Shown one piece after another: positions 38,501 to 46,771 of a stretch of 64,000 bases of DNA. Position numbers and translations under genes: made by a program. Below the pieces are notes generated by a model. It did no database searches. It worked only from the letters and a program-made list of their open reading frames with translations, and was not told where the DNA came from. Source of the stretch: Candidatus Melainabacteria bacterium (GTDB taxonomy: Bacteria; Cyanobacteriota; Vampirovibrionia; Obscuribacterales; Obscuribacteraceae); NCBI GenBank assembly GCA_016699165.1, contig CP064963.1:4650001-4714000 (forward strand), in the 5' to 3' direction. Within the stretch, counting starts at the first letter, position 1; the number at the start of each line of letters is the position of its first letter.

Positions 38501-41500
38501 AGGCAATTTTGTTGGAAGTGTAGACGGCGGTAAGAGCTGGAACCCTGCTACCTTTAAAAATGATGTTTTAAGACTGTCTCTCAATTCTGCCAATCAAGAC
38601 TGGGAGTACAAGTCCGATGGCTCTTACGACATTATCAATCGCGGTCAGAGTAGAATCACTCATGACACCATGGGGCGGGTTTCTTCGGAAATCGATCTGA
38701 AAACTCGTATTATCAAAAGTTTGGAATATAAGGGATTAAGCGATGTTCCTTCTGCTATAAGAGTTTTGGATGCCAACAAAAATACTGAGACTGTCTGGCA
38801 GCGGATGGATGAAGGTACTGACAAAAATGGTACCAAAGTTTATCAGTGGAAGAATTTGACTACTGGTCAAACTTTCGAAGGACCTGTATCCACTGAAAAT
38901 GATAAGGTTAGTTTTCTGGCGGATTCTTCTAGAATCGTTACGAAATCATCCGACGGAAAAACCGTTACAGAACATCCAGATGGTACTACATACGTTACTG
39001 GACCAAACGGAGTTGAAAGTTGGAAGTCTCCAGGCGGAAAAGAAATAGTTTTCAAAACCGAGGCCGGTACATTTGGTATCTTATCTGGTTCCACTACCAA
39101 AGTTACTCATGATGGCAGAACTTATGTTTTGACCGGTGCTCCGGTGGTCGGCGAAAATGGCGTGCTGACCTATAAAGCCAAAGACTCGGATGGTAAGGAA
39201 ATCACATTCACCCACAACAAAAATGGCATGATTGAGGGTGTTTCTGACGGTAAAGCTGTTTTTGCCAAAGGACCTGGTGAAACACCAGCGGCAGTCGTTG
39301 GCGACAGCCTGAACGGAAGTCAAATTACTGGTATTGCATATGATGCTAGTACGGGTAGTTATAAACTCACCTTTGCGGATGAGGATCTATCCGGCGTGAT
39401 TCAGAGAGATGGTTCGCAGCAATTTAAAAAGCTGATCAGGGATAAATCGGATCCAGATAAAGTCATTCAACGAGACGTGACGACAATCTCGTCTGATGGG
39501 TTGCGCACTATTCAAGCTTCGTATCCAACTGAAGGTACTCGCACAGGAACCACACCTTCAGGTCTTACTTATGAAATTCCTAGTAGTTACAAGGAAACCA
39601 TAAGAAGAAAAGGAACTGGCGGAGAAGACGTTAATGAATGGACACGTCAGTCTGACAATACATGGGTTAACAGCACCGGTGCTGTTTTCAAAGGAGAGCG
39701 CGGATTTTTAGTTGGCACCGGCGAATTGTTAACTAAAGAAGAGAAGCCCGGCGATCCATCCAGAAATCAGGAAGATCTTGTCAAATGGACGCTGTATGAG
39801 CACAGTGGTGGCAGTAAGGAGATGTACTTCACACCAGAAAGCAATTACAGGTATGGTATCAGTTATGACCGTTTTCGTCGTCCAGCTCTTATAGATAATG
39901 GAAGCGAGCGGACATCGCTTACATACGACGAAAAAGGCGAGCTGAAGTCAGTAACAGTCGTTAATCAAAAATCCAATACTTCTGTTACCTATTCTCGTTT
40001 GGGTAATGGGTTATTTAGTTCTCCGGAGAACACAGACGGAGTCAAAATCAAAGTTGATTTTGGAAACGGCACTCTGACTTGGTCTGATGCGCAGGGGAAT
40101 AAGCCCGTCCAAGTTTTCGCAAATGGTACTCAGATATTATCAGATGGTACTAGAGTCGACCTCAATCCGAGTGCTTCGGTGGAAAAACGTTTAACGAAGC
40201 TTGACGACAAAGGAAATGTAGATCCCAAAGCCGGAGTAATTGAAGTTCGCACAAATGGCGATGTTATGTATCGCGATGGTACCGGCAAAGAATATTTGTA
40301 CAATCCTGATGCTGGAAGGGTTTATGTATCTGGAGAAAAGACTTATAGCTTTAAAGGCAAAATTTCAGTCGACGGAAAAGGTAATGCTTCAATCTTCGAC
40401 GAAGATTCTGACAGGCTGCGAGTAGTAAATGTAAATGGTGCACTTGAGCAAGTATTAGAGCGACAAATAACACAAACCTATTTTGATGGTTCATCTCTAA
40501 CATCTGTTGGCGGAAATAGTCTCGTTTATAAATCTGCTGATGGGCGTGAAATCACGCTCCAGGGCAAAATGGACATGGTAAACGATAAGCCTGTCATCAC
40601 CCTTTCAAATCCGGATGATTATCGCAGATTGCAAGATTTTCTAAAAGAAGGAAGTGTTTGCTCGCAGATCAAATTCACTAATGGTGCAACTCTTGAGGCT
40701 AGTTTCAACAAGCCTGGCATACTCTTGTATAAGCATAATGGGCAGATCGTTGAAATCAAAGGACAGATTAATCCTCTCACTAACGAAATCACTATTACAG
40801 ACACGAATCTTAGAGACGATATCAAAGCTGCTTTAAATAGTCGTGATTACGGAATGCCCGTGGGGCTTAGAATTTCTTTAGAGAATGGCGCCACTGTCGA
40901 ACCTGATTTGGCTAAGCCTGGAACTTTGATTTATCGCCAAAATGGAATTGCGATTCCTTTGAGTGGCAGTATCGACGCCTCTTCAGGAAAGATTACTTAC
41001 GAGAATCATCCACAATTAACTGCCGATATGAAAGTTGCTCTAGATAATAAGGCTACTCAAACGACTCATTTATCTTGGCTTAAACAAGGAGGCGTAAACG
41101 AAACCGATTACGTCAGTAGAGACGTTATAGTAGACACTCAGCAACAGCCAAAACCTAATGAAAAGGGTGATTTGGTTTTTGAAACACCGCAAGGAAAAAT
41201 CGTTTACAATCCGGCAAAACCAAATGAAGTCTCATTCTTGGATAAAGATGGCAACGTTGTTAGCACCATGCCTGGTACTGTCCGTGTAGACAGTCAAGGC
41301 AACGCCAAACTCATTTTGCGTCCCGAATCTACCGATAGAGCTAACGAGTTGACCGCCAAGTTGCAAGCGGATGGCTTTAAGATTTTATCGAGTGGAAATC
41401 CACCTGCCAAAATCGATTTGGATGCAATTGGGGCGCCAGTAGTTCAACAAACTCGTACCCAAGCAAATATGGAATCTGGCACTCTGACAGGTTATAGACC

Positions 41501-44500
41501 GGTTCAAGCTGCACCAGAGCTAAAAGGACCAGGACCAGTTGAACTAGTCAGGGCCGGTTTACCACCTGCTAGTACCACCACGAAAACAGATGGTGTTGCA
41601 GAAGTTACAACACCGGATCCGGCTGCTGCTCTTAAGCTTCCGGGCTCGGCAATGAACAGAGTCGTGAATGGTCAACCTGGCGAAGTCATTGATGCTCCGG
41701 CTCAAAAGGCTGTGGTTCAACAAGGCGATCAAACTGCTCAGATTCAGCAGGCTGTTGAAATTAGAAATAGAGTCGAAGCTATTATGACTCGCAACAATCT
41801 TTCTCCATCAGAGAAAGAAGAAGTTAGAGCAGCCTTAGCTAGTAACGATTTGACTGGAGCCATGACACGCCTTTCTGGAAGCCCAGTAGGCAGAACCTTG
41901 GGTGATATCAATACGGAAGTAATCAAGGCTCTGGCACCTAGCTTCCCTCCAGGAAAAAATCCTGAACTATATGTTGCTGGATCTCTTGCCGGGCTCAAAT
42001 TCGCCGAAAACATAAATACGATCAGGGCTACTGTAGCCAACAGGGCAGACTTTGATGTTGCTTTGGCAAAATTCTATGCAGATCCTAAACATAATCCAAA
42101 ACTCTTAGAAGGATTCGTTCCTCCAGGAGTGTTGTCTACTTTCAGAGCAATAGCTACACTGCCCAAAGAAGTCAGAGAAGCCGCGGTTAGTGCTATTCCC
42201 AGCATACTTAAATCTCCAAGTGGTGGTCTTGGAACAGATTCCGTCGCGAATTCGATAGTCGCAACCAAGCAGCAACTGTCGGCAGCTGTATGGGCAGTCT
42301 CTGCAGATCCGGCTGAAGCCGCAAGAAATCTGGCTTTGGTAAATGCTCATATTGCAGATCGTGTTCAACTTACACAACAAGCCAGAGATGTTAAAGTACA
42401 AATTGAGTTGATTAAGGGCGATAAAACGCTGACAGAATCACAAAGAACCACTCAAATAGCTGCTCTTGAAACGATTCAAAATACAATCAAAGAGCGTAAA
42501 GCTGAGATTATTGCTCAGGAAATGAAGTTCCGTATACCAGATGCGGTAAAAACAGCTCTTGGAGCTATGGCAGAAACCACCAAAGGCAAGGAGATTATTG
42601 AACTCGTCAAATCAGCAATGCTGAAAAATTCTGACGAACTCAATAAGAATCTGATTCTTGCACTTCTTGCTATGCACCGTGACAATCCTACCTTAGTGAA
42701 AGGAGATAACAATTTAGCGGGTGTCACCGATAATCAGAGCCAATCACAGCCAAATGTGAGAGTGATCAGTACTCCTGCTGAAGTGAGTACACTTGCCGAG
42801 CAGGTTGTTCGTCAAGCTGTTGAGCGAATAAATCAATTAGTTCAACAAGGCGCCATAATCGATGCAGTATATGCGGCTCAACTTACAACTGGCTTGCAGG
42901 CGAGAGTCGAGCAAGCAATAAGAATCGCAGCACTAAACAGAAGTGCGCTCGACTTCTTGCCAAGCTTCTCACTGACAGGTGATCTTGGAGCGCTGGTAAA
43001 AGGAGACAGCGGTGCCAAACCATTCGCTTCGCCAATCACCACAATGCCAATTGATCTCAATGTCAAATATGGTTCATTGACCGGCAGAGGCACCACTAAT
43101 ATCATCACTGCCGATGGCACCATGATTAGTATCGAGCGCGCAATGGCGAATCCGGCATTGCTTGCCCATTTGCTTGCGACTAATCAAATAAGCATCAACA
43201 CTTTGAATGGTGTGCTAGCAAGTGCAGATCTTGTGCGCATTTTAAATATTGCAGTAGCGGGGGGATTGTCCTATACGCAACTGACCAATATGAGTAATCC
43301 AGAGCTGATTAAGTATTTTGGAGCCGGCACTGTTGATGGTGTCAAGATGGGCTTCAATGTCCAGGTTGGCTATACAAGTGGATTGGTGTACACCAGTCAA
43401 AATGGTATTTTGGTCCCCGCTCGTATGGGTAATTTAGAAGACGGAATCTTTATCCAGAGCGTGCAAGGTCAAAAAACAATTACCGAAGCAATCAAATCCG
43501 GTTCTAATTTTGTCACCATATCTAATGGCAAAAATCGCTCTGACGAAGATGATGATGAGGACGAAGAAGACGAAGATGGAGTAATAGTCACTGGTAGCAA
43601 AGAAGACTTTGGTGGAAAAATACCGACGGCTCAGCCAGTCACAACACAAACTACAGCAAATCATGATCCTACTGCAGTACTTGCACATAACCAGCCTGTT
43701 CCACTGCCAGACTTCTTAATCTTCCCAGATGGCAGTATGGAGCCAATGCCGGCTGAGTGGAAAACTAAAGCCAATCACGATCATGGCCATGTAGATGTTA
43801 TTGATGAGAATGGCAAACACATGCATGTTATTGATGCAAAAGGAAATATACTCACCGATCAGCAAATAGAAAAAGCGAAGCAAGATCGCGCTGCTGCAAA
43901 AGCTGCTGAAGCCAACGCTGCCAATTCCGACTTCTCGCCACTGGCACCAAATGCAAGTTTGAATGTACCGCTTGAAATATCAGATTTCATTGCTAATTTC
44001 GATATTGAAAATCAGGGACAGGCTGCTTACATCGACAATGATGTCAAACAAGCTGACAATCTCATTGATCCGCTTGCTCACATCAAGAGTTTGCCAATAG
44101 ACCCAAACACAGGGTTTCCATACGATCCTGATACTGGTTATATTTTAAACCCGAACACCGGTGATATCATCGGTAATATCAATGATCAATCCGTTGCAAA
44201 TTCTATATCGGCTAATCCATTTGATGGACGCCTTGTTGACCCTGTTACTGGATTTCCATACGATCCCACCACCGGAATTTTGTACGATCCATTGACCGGA
44301 AATCCGGTCGGTTCCATTACTCCCGAAGCCGATCCAATTATCGATCTGAGCAACGAAATTGCCACCATTCAGGACAATGTCGAAACTAGATTAGACGATA
44401 TAAGCGCTTACTCTCACGTCCAGGATGCTCTGCACGATGCTCAAGAAGTGGAGGATATTCCAACTGAAATTGCTGCCGATATTTCCAGACCAGAGTCGAT

Positions 44501-46211
44501 GGATTTTGGAACCGACGAAGAGTATAAGGAAAAAGAAAAAGAACGTCTCGACAATATTCTCAATCAATTAGAAGAAGAAGAAAAACGTTTGGAGGAGCAA
44601 GAAGATGAGCTTCGCAAGCGTCGCGACGAAATCGAGCGTTTGACCAAACTTATGAATTCTCTACTTGCCACAAGAAGACAAGCTGAGCTTGACCGCATCA
44701 GACGCTTAATTGAACAGCAACGTAAGATTGAAGAATTTATAACCAAAGATATTCGTCGTATCAAATACACCGTGCGCAAAGGCGACACGCTAGAAAACAT
44801 TTCCAAGAAACATTTCCGCGATCCACGCTTGGCTCGTCTCATCTATGAAATGAATCCAGCTAAAATAAAATTGTCGCAAGAAGAAGGAAAAACCGCATAT
44901 CAACTCACTTTGAACAGTGTGCTTACACTGCCAAGCCCGCGTCAAGCGCGCGAGTGGATAAGCAGAGGTAAATATCTGACTACTGTCGACAATTCTTATG
45001 TGGCGCAAACTGAGCTAACTGCAGACGATCTGGCTAATATGGAAAAACGCCGATTGAATGTGGAGAATGTGCTTGGTGCGCTGGGAATGGCTGCTGATAC
45101 CAATTACAAGCCATCATATACAGTAAGATTTGGTGATTCACTTCGCTCTATCGCAATGAAGCACCCGGCTCTAAATGATGTCTCGCTCTGGAGATTACTT
45201 GCTAAAGTCAACGATATGTCTATTGAAACTGACGCTATGGGTACTCCCAAAGTAACGTTGGAAAGAGGTACTGCACTCAATCTTCCATCCAAAGAAGAGA
45301 TTGCTCAGTTCAGAAAAGACAATGGTGCTCTCGTTCACCCATCTTCATTGAAGCATGGAGCAAACGGACCTGCAGATCTGGTTACCAACGTAACTTTATT
45401 CAAAGAATGTCCGTCTTGCAAAGAAAACACACCATCTGGTGTAAGTCTTTGTCATTGTTGCGGTCATGTGTTCCAGGAGTCAGCTTCTGGTATCGGACCT
45501 GATACTAAGATTTCGACTGTGAGCAAACAAGTGGCGCTTACCAATATTGGTGGCGCAAGTACCGAGCACGATCCTCTTGCCCCCAAGCAAAATGACGATG
45601 AAAACAATGTTCACACACTCAATTTGCCTGAGCCTGAGCGCAAGGTGGCAAATTCTGATGTGTCTCCTTTACCCAAAACTGAAGTGGATCCTAAAGGTGT
45701 GCCGAATGTAAGTGCTGCAGCAAAATCAGATATTACATTGAAATTAAATGATCCGCTGGGTTCAAGAGCCGATGCGGGTTCGGGGATTGTTTCTGGCTCC
45801 AGTGTTGTACCAACATCGGATTCTTTGCTCAATTCGATGGCTAATATGCACAAAGCAAGAAAAGATTCTTCAGTTCCTTCCAGAGAATATCAAATGAGCA
45901 AGCTTGTTGAGAACTTGAGCGATACTTCGCGCATCGTTCTGCTTGATTCGGAGCTTGATTTGAACAATCAGAAAGCGGAAAGATGGCAACTTGAAGTATT
46001 GAAAGACGACGAGTGGACCCCAGTTGTTGCATACGAAATCATTGGCGATAATTCGATGCGTCATGAATACAACATAACTGGCAAAGCAAAAAAATCAATC
46101 AAGATGAACTTGCCTTCAGCAGCCGTAGAAGAAATGGTACGCAACGATTTGTCTCGCAACTGGCAAGATTATTGTCAGAAATTCCTTGCAGGCAAAAAAT
46201 TAAGTCAGTAA
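35592..46211 (+). CDS. Giant LysM protein with YD-like repeat modules
   Basis: A 3,539-residue protein with AAGGA upstream of the ATG and no signal peptide. Residues about 200-1,750 are degenerate modules of roughly 100-130 residues (WKGPDGKEIVGNVSVLENGS, YSEIGPDGKEVKTTKGKVEV), reminiscent of YD/RHS repeats. Residues about 1,990-2,500 are helical and alanine-rich. Then come an acidic stretch (about 2,652), a histidine-rich segment (about 2,727), DPxTGxPYDPxTG repeats (2,836-2,909), a coiled coil (2,975-3,053), LysM (3,057), LysM (3,175), a zinc ribbon CPSC/CHCC (3,272) and a terminal domain shared with the preceding gene. Likely a cell-wall-binding or structural giant; function unknown. ATG 35628 is an alternative start. 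Confidence 0.85.
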   Translation: MYPSGKILGTKVMPPENDVPADKVEEPEVKPKLPEIPTVDMTIQNPLPKTESTAVVNACAVDGSDPTKKLTVAAGTDAGQILPKVAVPTANSELTAMGCPNGEVTTTPFKIDPKTVANNRLAETNSIFQANGLKPIEVEPDAQGQVGDIGKFFARVFKSEVQAGDGTNATLRLKEYVKPDGTKAELVTNVSGQQGNTEISRDTAGNITELKTPDKTYTMGPNGKWIVSNKAGEIIGADGKPVTIDGKPVLLAGAQFDADRRLVVNGKAYDVTQNLSITDTGKKGVYNIANMDKMSLLKFDARTNVEFTQNIRGEQVDSSVKATAGAVSEVKRSNGETVIANRDQSTKELTSIVIKSADGSTATKWERTGPNEWKIGDRKVVGNVSIAGDGSITINDTANNLRTYIGIDGKQEIRKISGNAGEERVDYAAITNDKGQVEQLVYKDNLYTASNGLKFNEQGNPYIEIPSPPGEANVVGDKSVVTFNLKDDPVSKLPAGTRVESGPRSTSVFDEGGRLMYRYKAGEKIGPGSQPTEAYKYQQKPDGTYGVVEYSNGSGKFVLTDQKRDGFDVWKGPDGKEIVGNVSVLENGSIKTERRNDNGKLETVYQTIQGTTIITNSDGERRVLDLSKSDPKEQLLLSEDPIKNAKGEVTGSVIKLRDGVPPNGTTYKYDKASGTYSEIGPDGKEVKTTKGKVEVFADGSVRIENAENNSLTQIEPTGESRTKFNRTGATILRDRSGNVTETKDGHGNVRRYQYDMDIKTKTPRLTRVEEGDPLNGGQSWQLQPDGTWKSSKGDSFAGLMTVDKNTGNRIIEDRTSKTLTSESVADGTVRRENLDSAFTQILEGDKVDVSQDNHGNVINFYHGPSGEIDAVKLADGTVVVRDQQTLSEIQARDERFKSPNQVKVGNITLTDNKLVISSGNKIEETDLKTGSKYTYEAVTSGSQITRKLVAASIPVGQAGAADHLFKLDESGNFVGSVDGGKSWNPATFKNDVLRLSLNSANQDWEYKSDGSYDIINRGQSRITHDTMGRVSSEIDLKTRIIKSLEYKGLSDVPSAIRVLDANKNTETVWQRMDEGTDKNGTKVYQWKNLTTGQTFEGPVSTENDKVSFLADSSRIVTKSSDGKTVTEHPDGTTYVTGPNGVESWKSPGGKEIVFKTEAGTFGILSGSTTKVTHDGRTYVLTGAPVVGENGVLTYKAKDSDGKEITFTHNKNGMIEGVSDGKAVFAKGPGETPAAVVGDSLNGSQITGIAYDASTGSYKLTFADEDLSGVIQRDGSQQFKKLIRDKSDPDKVIQRDVTTISSDGLRTIQASYPTEGTRTGTTPSGLTYEIPSSYKETIRRKGTGGEDVNEWTRQSDNTWVNSTGAVFKGERGFLVGTGELLTKEEKPGDPSRNQEDLVKWTLYEHSGGSKEMYFTPESNYRYGISYDRFRRPALIDNGSERTSLTYDEKGELKSVTVVNQKSNTSVTYSRLGNGLFSSPENTDGVKIKVDFGNGTLTWSDAQGNKPVQVFANGTQILSDGTRVDLNPSASVEKRLTKLDDKGNVDPKAGVIEVRTNGDVMYRDGTGKEYLYNPDAGRVYVSGEKTYSFKGKISVDGKGNASIFDEDSDRLRVVNVNGALEQVLERQITQTYFDGSSLTSVGGNSLVYKSADGREITLQGKMDMVNDKPVITLSNPDDYRRLQDFLKEGSVCSQIKFTNGATLEASFNKPGILLYKHNGQIVEIKGQINPLTNEITITDTNLRDDIKAALNSRDYGMPVGLRISLENGATVEPDLAKPGTLIYRQNGIAIPLSGSIDASSGKITYENHPQLTADMKVALDNKATQTTHLSWLKQGGVNETDYVSRDVIVDTQQQPKPNEKGDLVFETPQGKIVYNPAKPNEVSFLDKDGNVVSTMPGTVRVDSQGNAKLILRPESTDRANELTAKLQADGFKILSSGNPPAKIDLDAIGAPVVQQTRTQANMESGTLTGYRPVQAAPELKGPGPVELVRAGLPPASTTTKTDGVAEVTTPDPAAALKLPGSAMNRVVNGQPGEVIDAPAQKAVVQQGDQTAQIQQAVEIRNRVEAIMTRNNLSPSEKEEVRAALASNDLTGAMTRLSGSPVGRTLGDINTEVIKALAPSFPPGKNPELYVAGSLAGLKFAENINTIRATVANRADFDVALAKFYADPKHNPKLLEGFVPPGVLSTFRAIATLPKEVREAAVSAIPSILKSPSGGLGTDSVANSIVATKQQLSAAVWAVSADPAEAARNLALVNAHIADRVQLTQQARDVKVQIELIKGDKTLTESQRTTQIAALETIQNTIKERKAEIIAQEMKFRIPDAVKTALGAMAETTKGKEIIELVKSAMLKNSDELNKNLILALLAMHRDNPTLVKGDNNLAGVTDNQSQSQPNVRVISTPAEVSTLAEQVVRQAVERINQLVQQGAIIDAVYAAQLTTGLQARVEQAIRIAALNRSALDFLPSFSLTGDLGALVKGDSGAKPFASPITTMPIDLNVKYGSLTGRGTTNIITADGTMISIERAMANPALLAHLLATNQISINTLNGVLASADLVRILNIAVAGGLSYTQLTNMSNPELIKYFGAGTVDGVKMGFNVQVGYTSGLVYTSQNGILVPARMGNLEDGIFIQSVQGQKTITEAIKSGSNFVTISNGKNRSDEDDDEDEEDEDGVIVTGSKEDFGGKIPTAQPVTTQTTANHDPTAVLAHNQPVPLPDFLIFPDGSMEPMPAEWKTKANHDHGHVDVIDENGKHMHVIDAKGNILTDQQIEKAKQDRAAAKAAEANAANSDFSPLAPNASLNVPLEISDFIANFDIENQGQAAYIDNDVKQADNLIDPLAHIKSLPIDPNTGFPYDPDTGYILNPNTGDIIGNINDQSVANSISANPFDGRLVDPVTGFPYDPTTGILYDPLTGNPVGSITPEADPIIDLSNEIATIQDNVETRLDDISAYSHVQDALHDAQEVEDIPTEIAADISRPESMDFGTDEEYKEKEKERLDNILNQLEEEEKRLEEQEDELRKRRDEIERLTKLMNSLLATRRQAELDRIRRLIEQQRKIEEFITKDIRRIKYTVRKGDTLENISKKHFRDPRLARLIYEMNPAKIKLSQEEGKTAYQLTLNSVLTLPSPRQAREWISRGKYLTTVDNSYVAQTELTADDLANMEKRRLNVENVLGALGMAADTNYKPSYTVRFGDSLRSIAMKHPALNDVSLWRLLAKVNDMSIETDAMGTPKVTLERGTALNLPSKEEIAQFRKDNGALVHPSSLKHGANGPADLVTNVTLFKECPSCKENTPSGVSLCHCCGHVFQESASGIGPDTKISTVSKQVALTNIGGASTEHDPLAPKQNDDENNVHTLNLPEPERKVANSDVSPLPKTEVDPKGVPNVSAAAKSDITLKLNDPLGSRADAGSGIVSGSSVVPTSDSLLNSMANMHKARKDSSVPSREYQMSKLVENLSDTSRIVLLDSELDLNNQKAERWQLEVLKDDEWTPVVAYEIIGDNSMRHEYNITGKAKKSIKMNLPSAAVEEMVRNDLSRNWQDYCQKFLAGKKLSQ

Positions 46212-46228
46212 AAAGCTCGACCAGTAAT

Positions 46229-46768
46229 TTACAACGCTTCCGTATCTGGCTCGAAGCTGATGTCTGGATAATGAGTAAGCTCGCCATTGTGAGTCATATT
46301 GCGTAACTTGTACACAAGCTCAGTTGTGAGTTTATGTCCTTTGATTATGAGGAAATTGGGTGCATTATTTTGATCGAAAAAGACCACATAATGAAAAAGC
46401 GAACCAGGTCTCAATTTCCAATAGACAAAAAGTTCATTGCCTTTGAATTTAGCACCAGGAATTTTTTTTGGCTCACCTATTTCATTTAAAATGACACCAC
46501 GGTCGTCCATTTTAAAAACTATATCTTCAGATGGAGACTTATCCTCTTCCTGATAAGGCTTGTCTGAAGGATGCATCACTAAGAATTCGTCTGTGAATTC
46601 AGCTACAGGATGATCCGGACCTGCTACAGAAAAAATGCGACCATGACTAGCAAGAATGGGATCGCCTAAATCCGTTACACCTAGCTCCTCTGCAAAAGAC
46701 TGCGCTCTTGGCGTAGGAGTAGTTTTGGACTTGGAACTGGATTTTTTCTTCGGTTTATTTTCTTTCAT
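46229..46768 (-). CDS. Hypothetical protein, third gene of the ATPase operon
   Basis: A 179-residue protein that I do not recognise. The first 25 residues are lysine/serine-rich (KPKKKSSSKSKTTPTP). The rest looks like a compact alpha-beta domain (IFSVAGPDHPVAEFTDEFLV, FKGNELFVYWKLRPGSLFHY, FFDQNNAPNFLIIKGH). It has no signal peptide or membrane helix. Its ATG lies three bases after the HerA-like ATPase stop, so it is cotranscribed and probably works with that enzyme. It is convergent with the giant LysM gene, 17 bases apart. Confidence 0.75.
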   Translation of the reverse strand: MKENKPKKKSSSKSKTTPTPRAQSFAEELGVTDLGDPILASHGRIFSVAGPDHPVAEFTDEFLVMHPSDKPYQEEDKSPSEDIVFKMDDRGVILNEIGEPKKIPGAKFKGNELFVYWKLRPGSLFHYVVFFDQNNAPNFLIIKGHKLTTELVYKLRNMTHNGELTHYPDISFEPDTEAL

Positions 46769-46771
46769 AGA

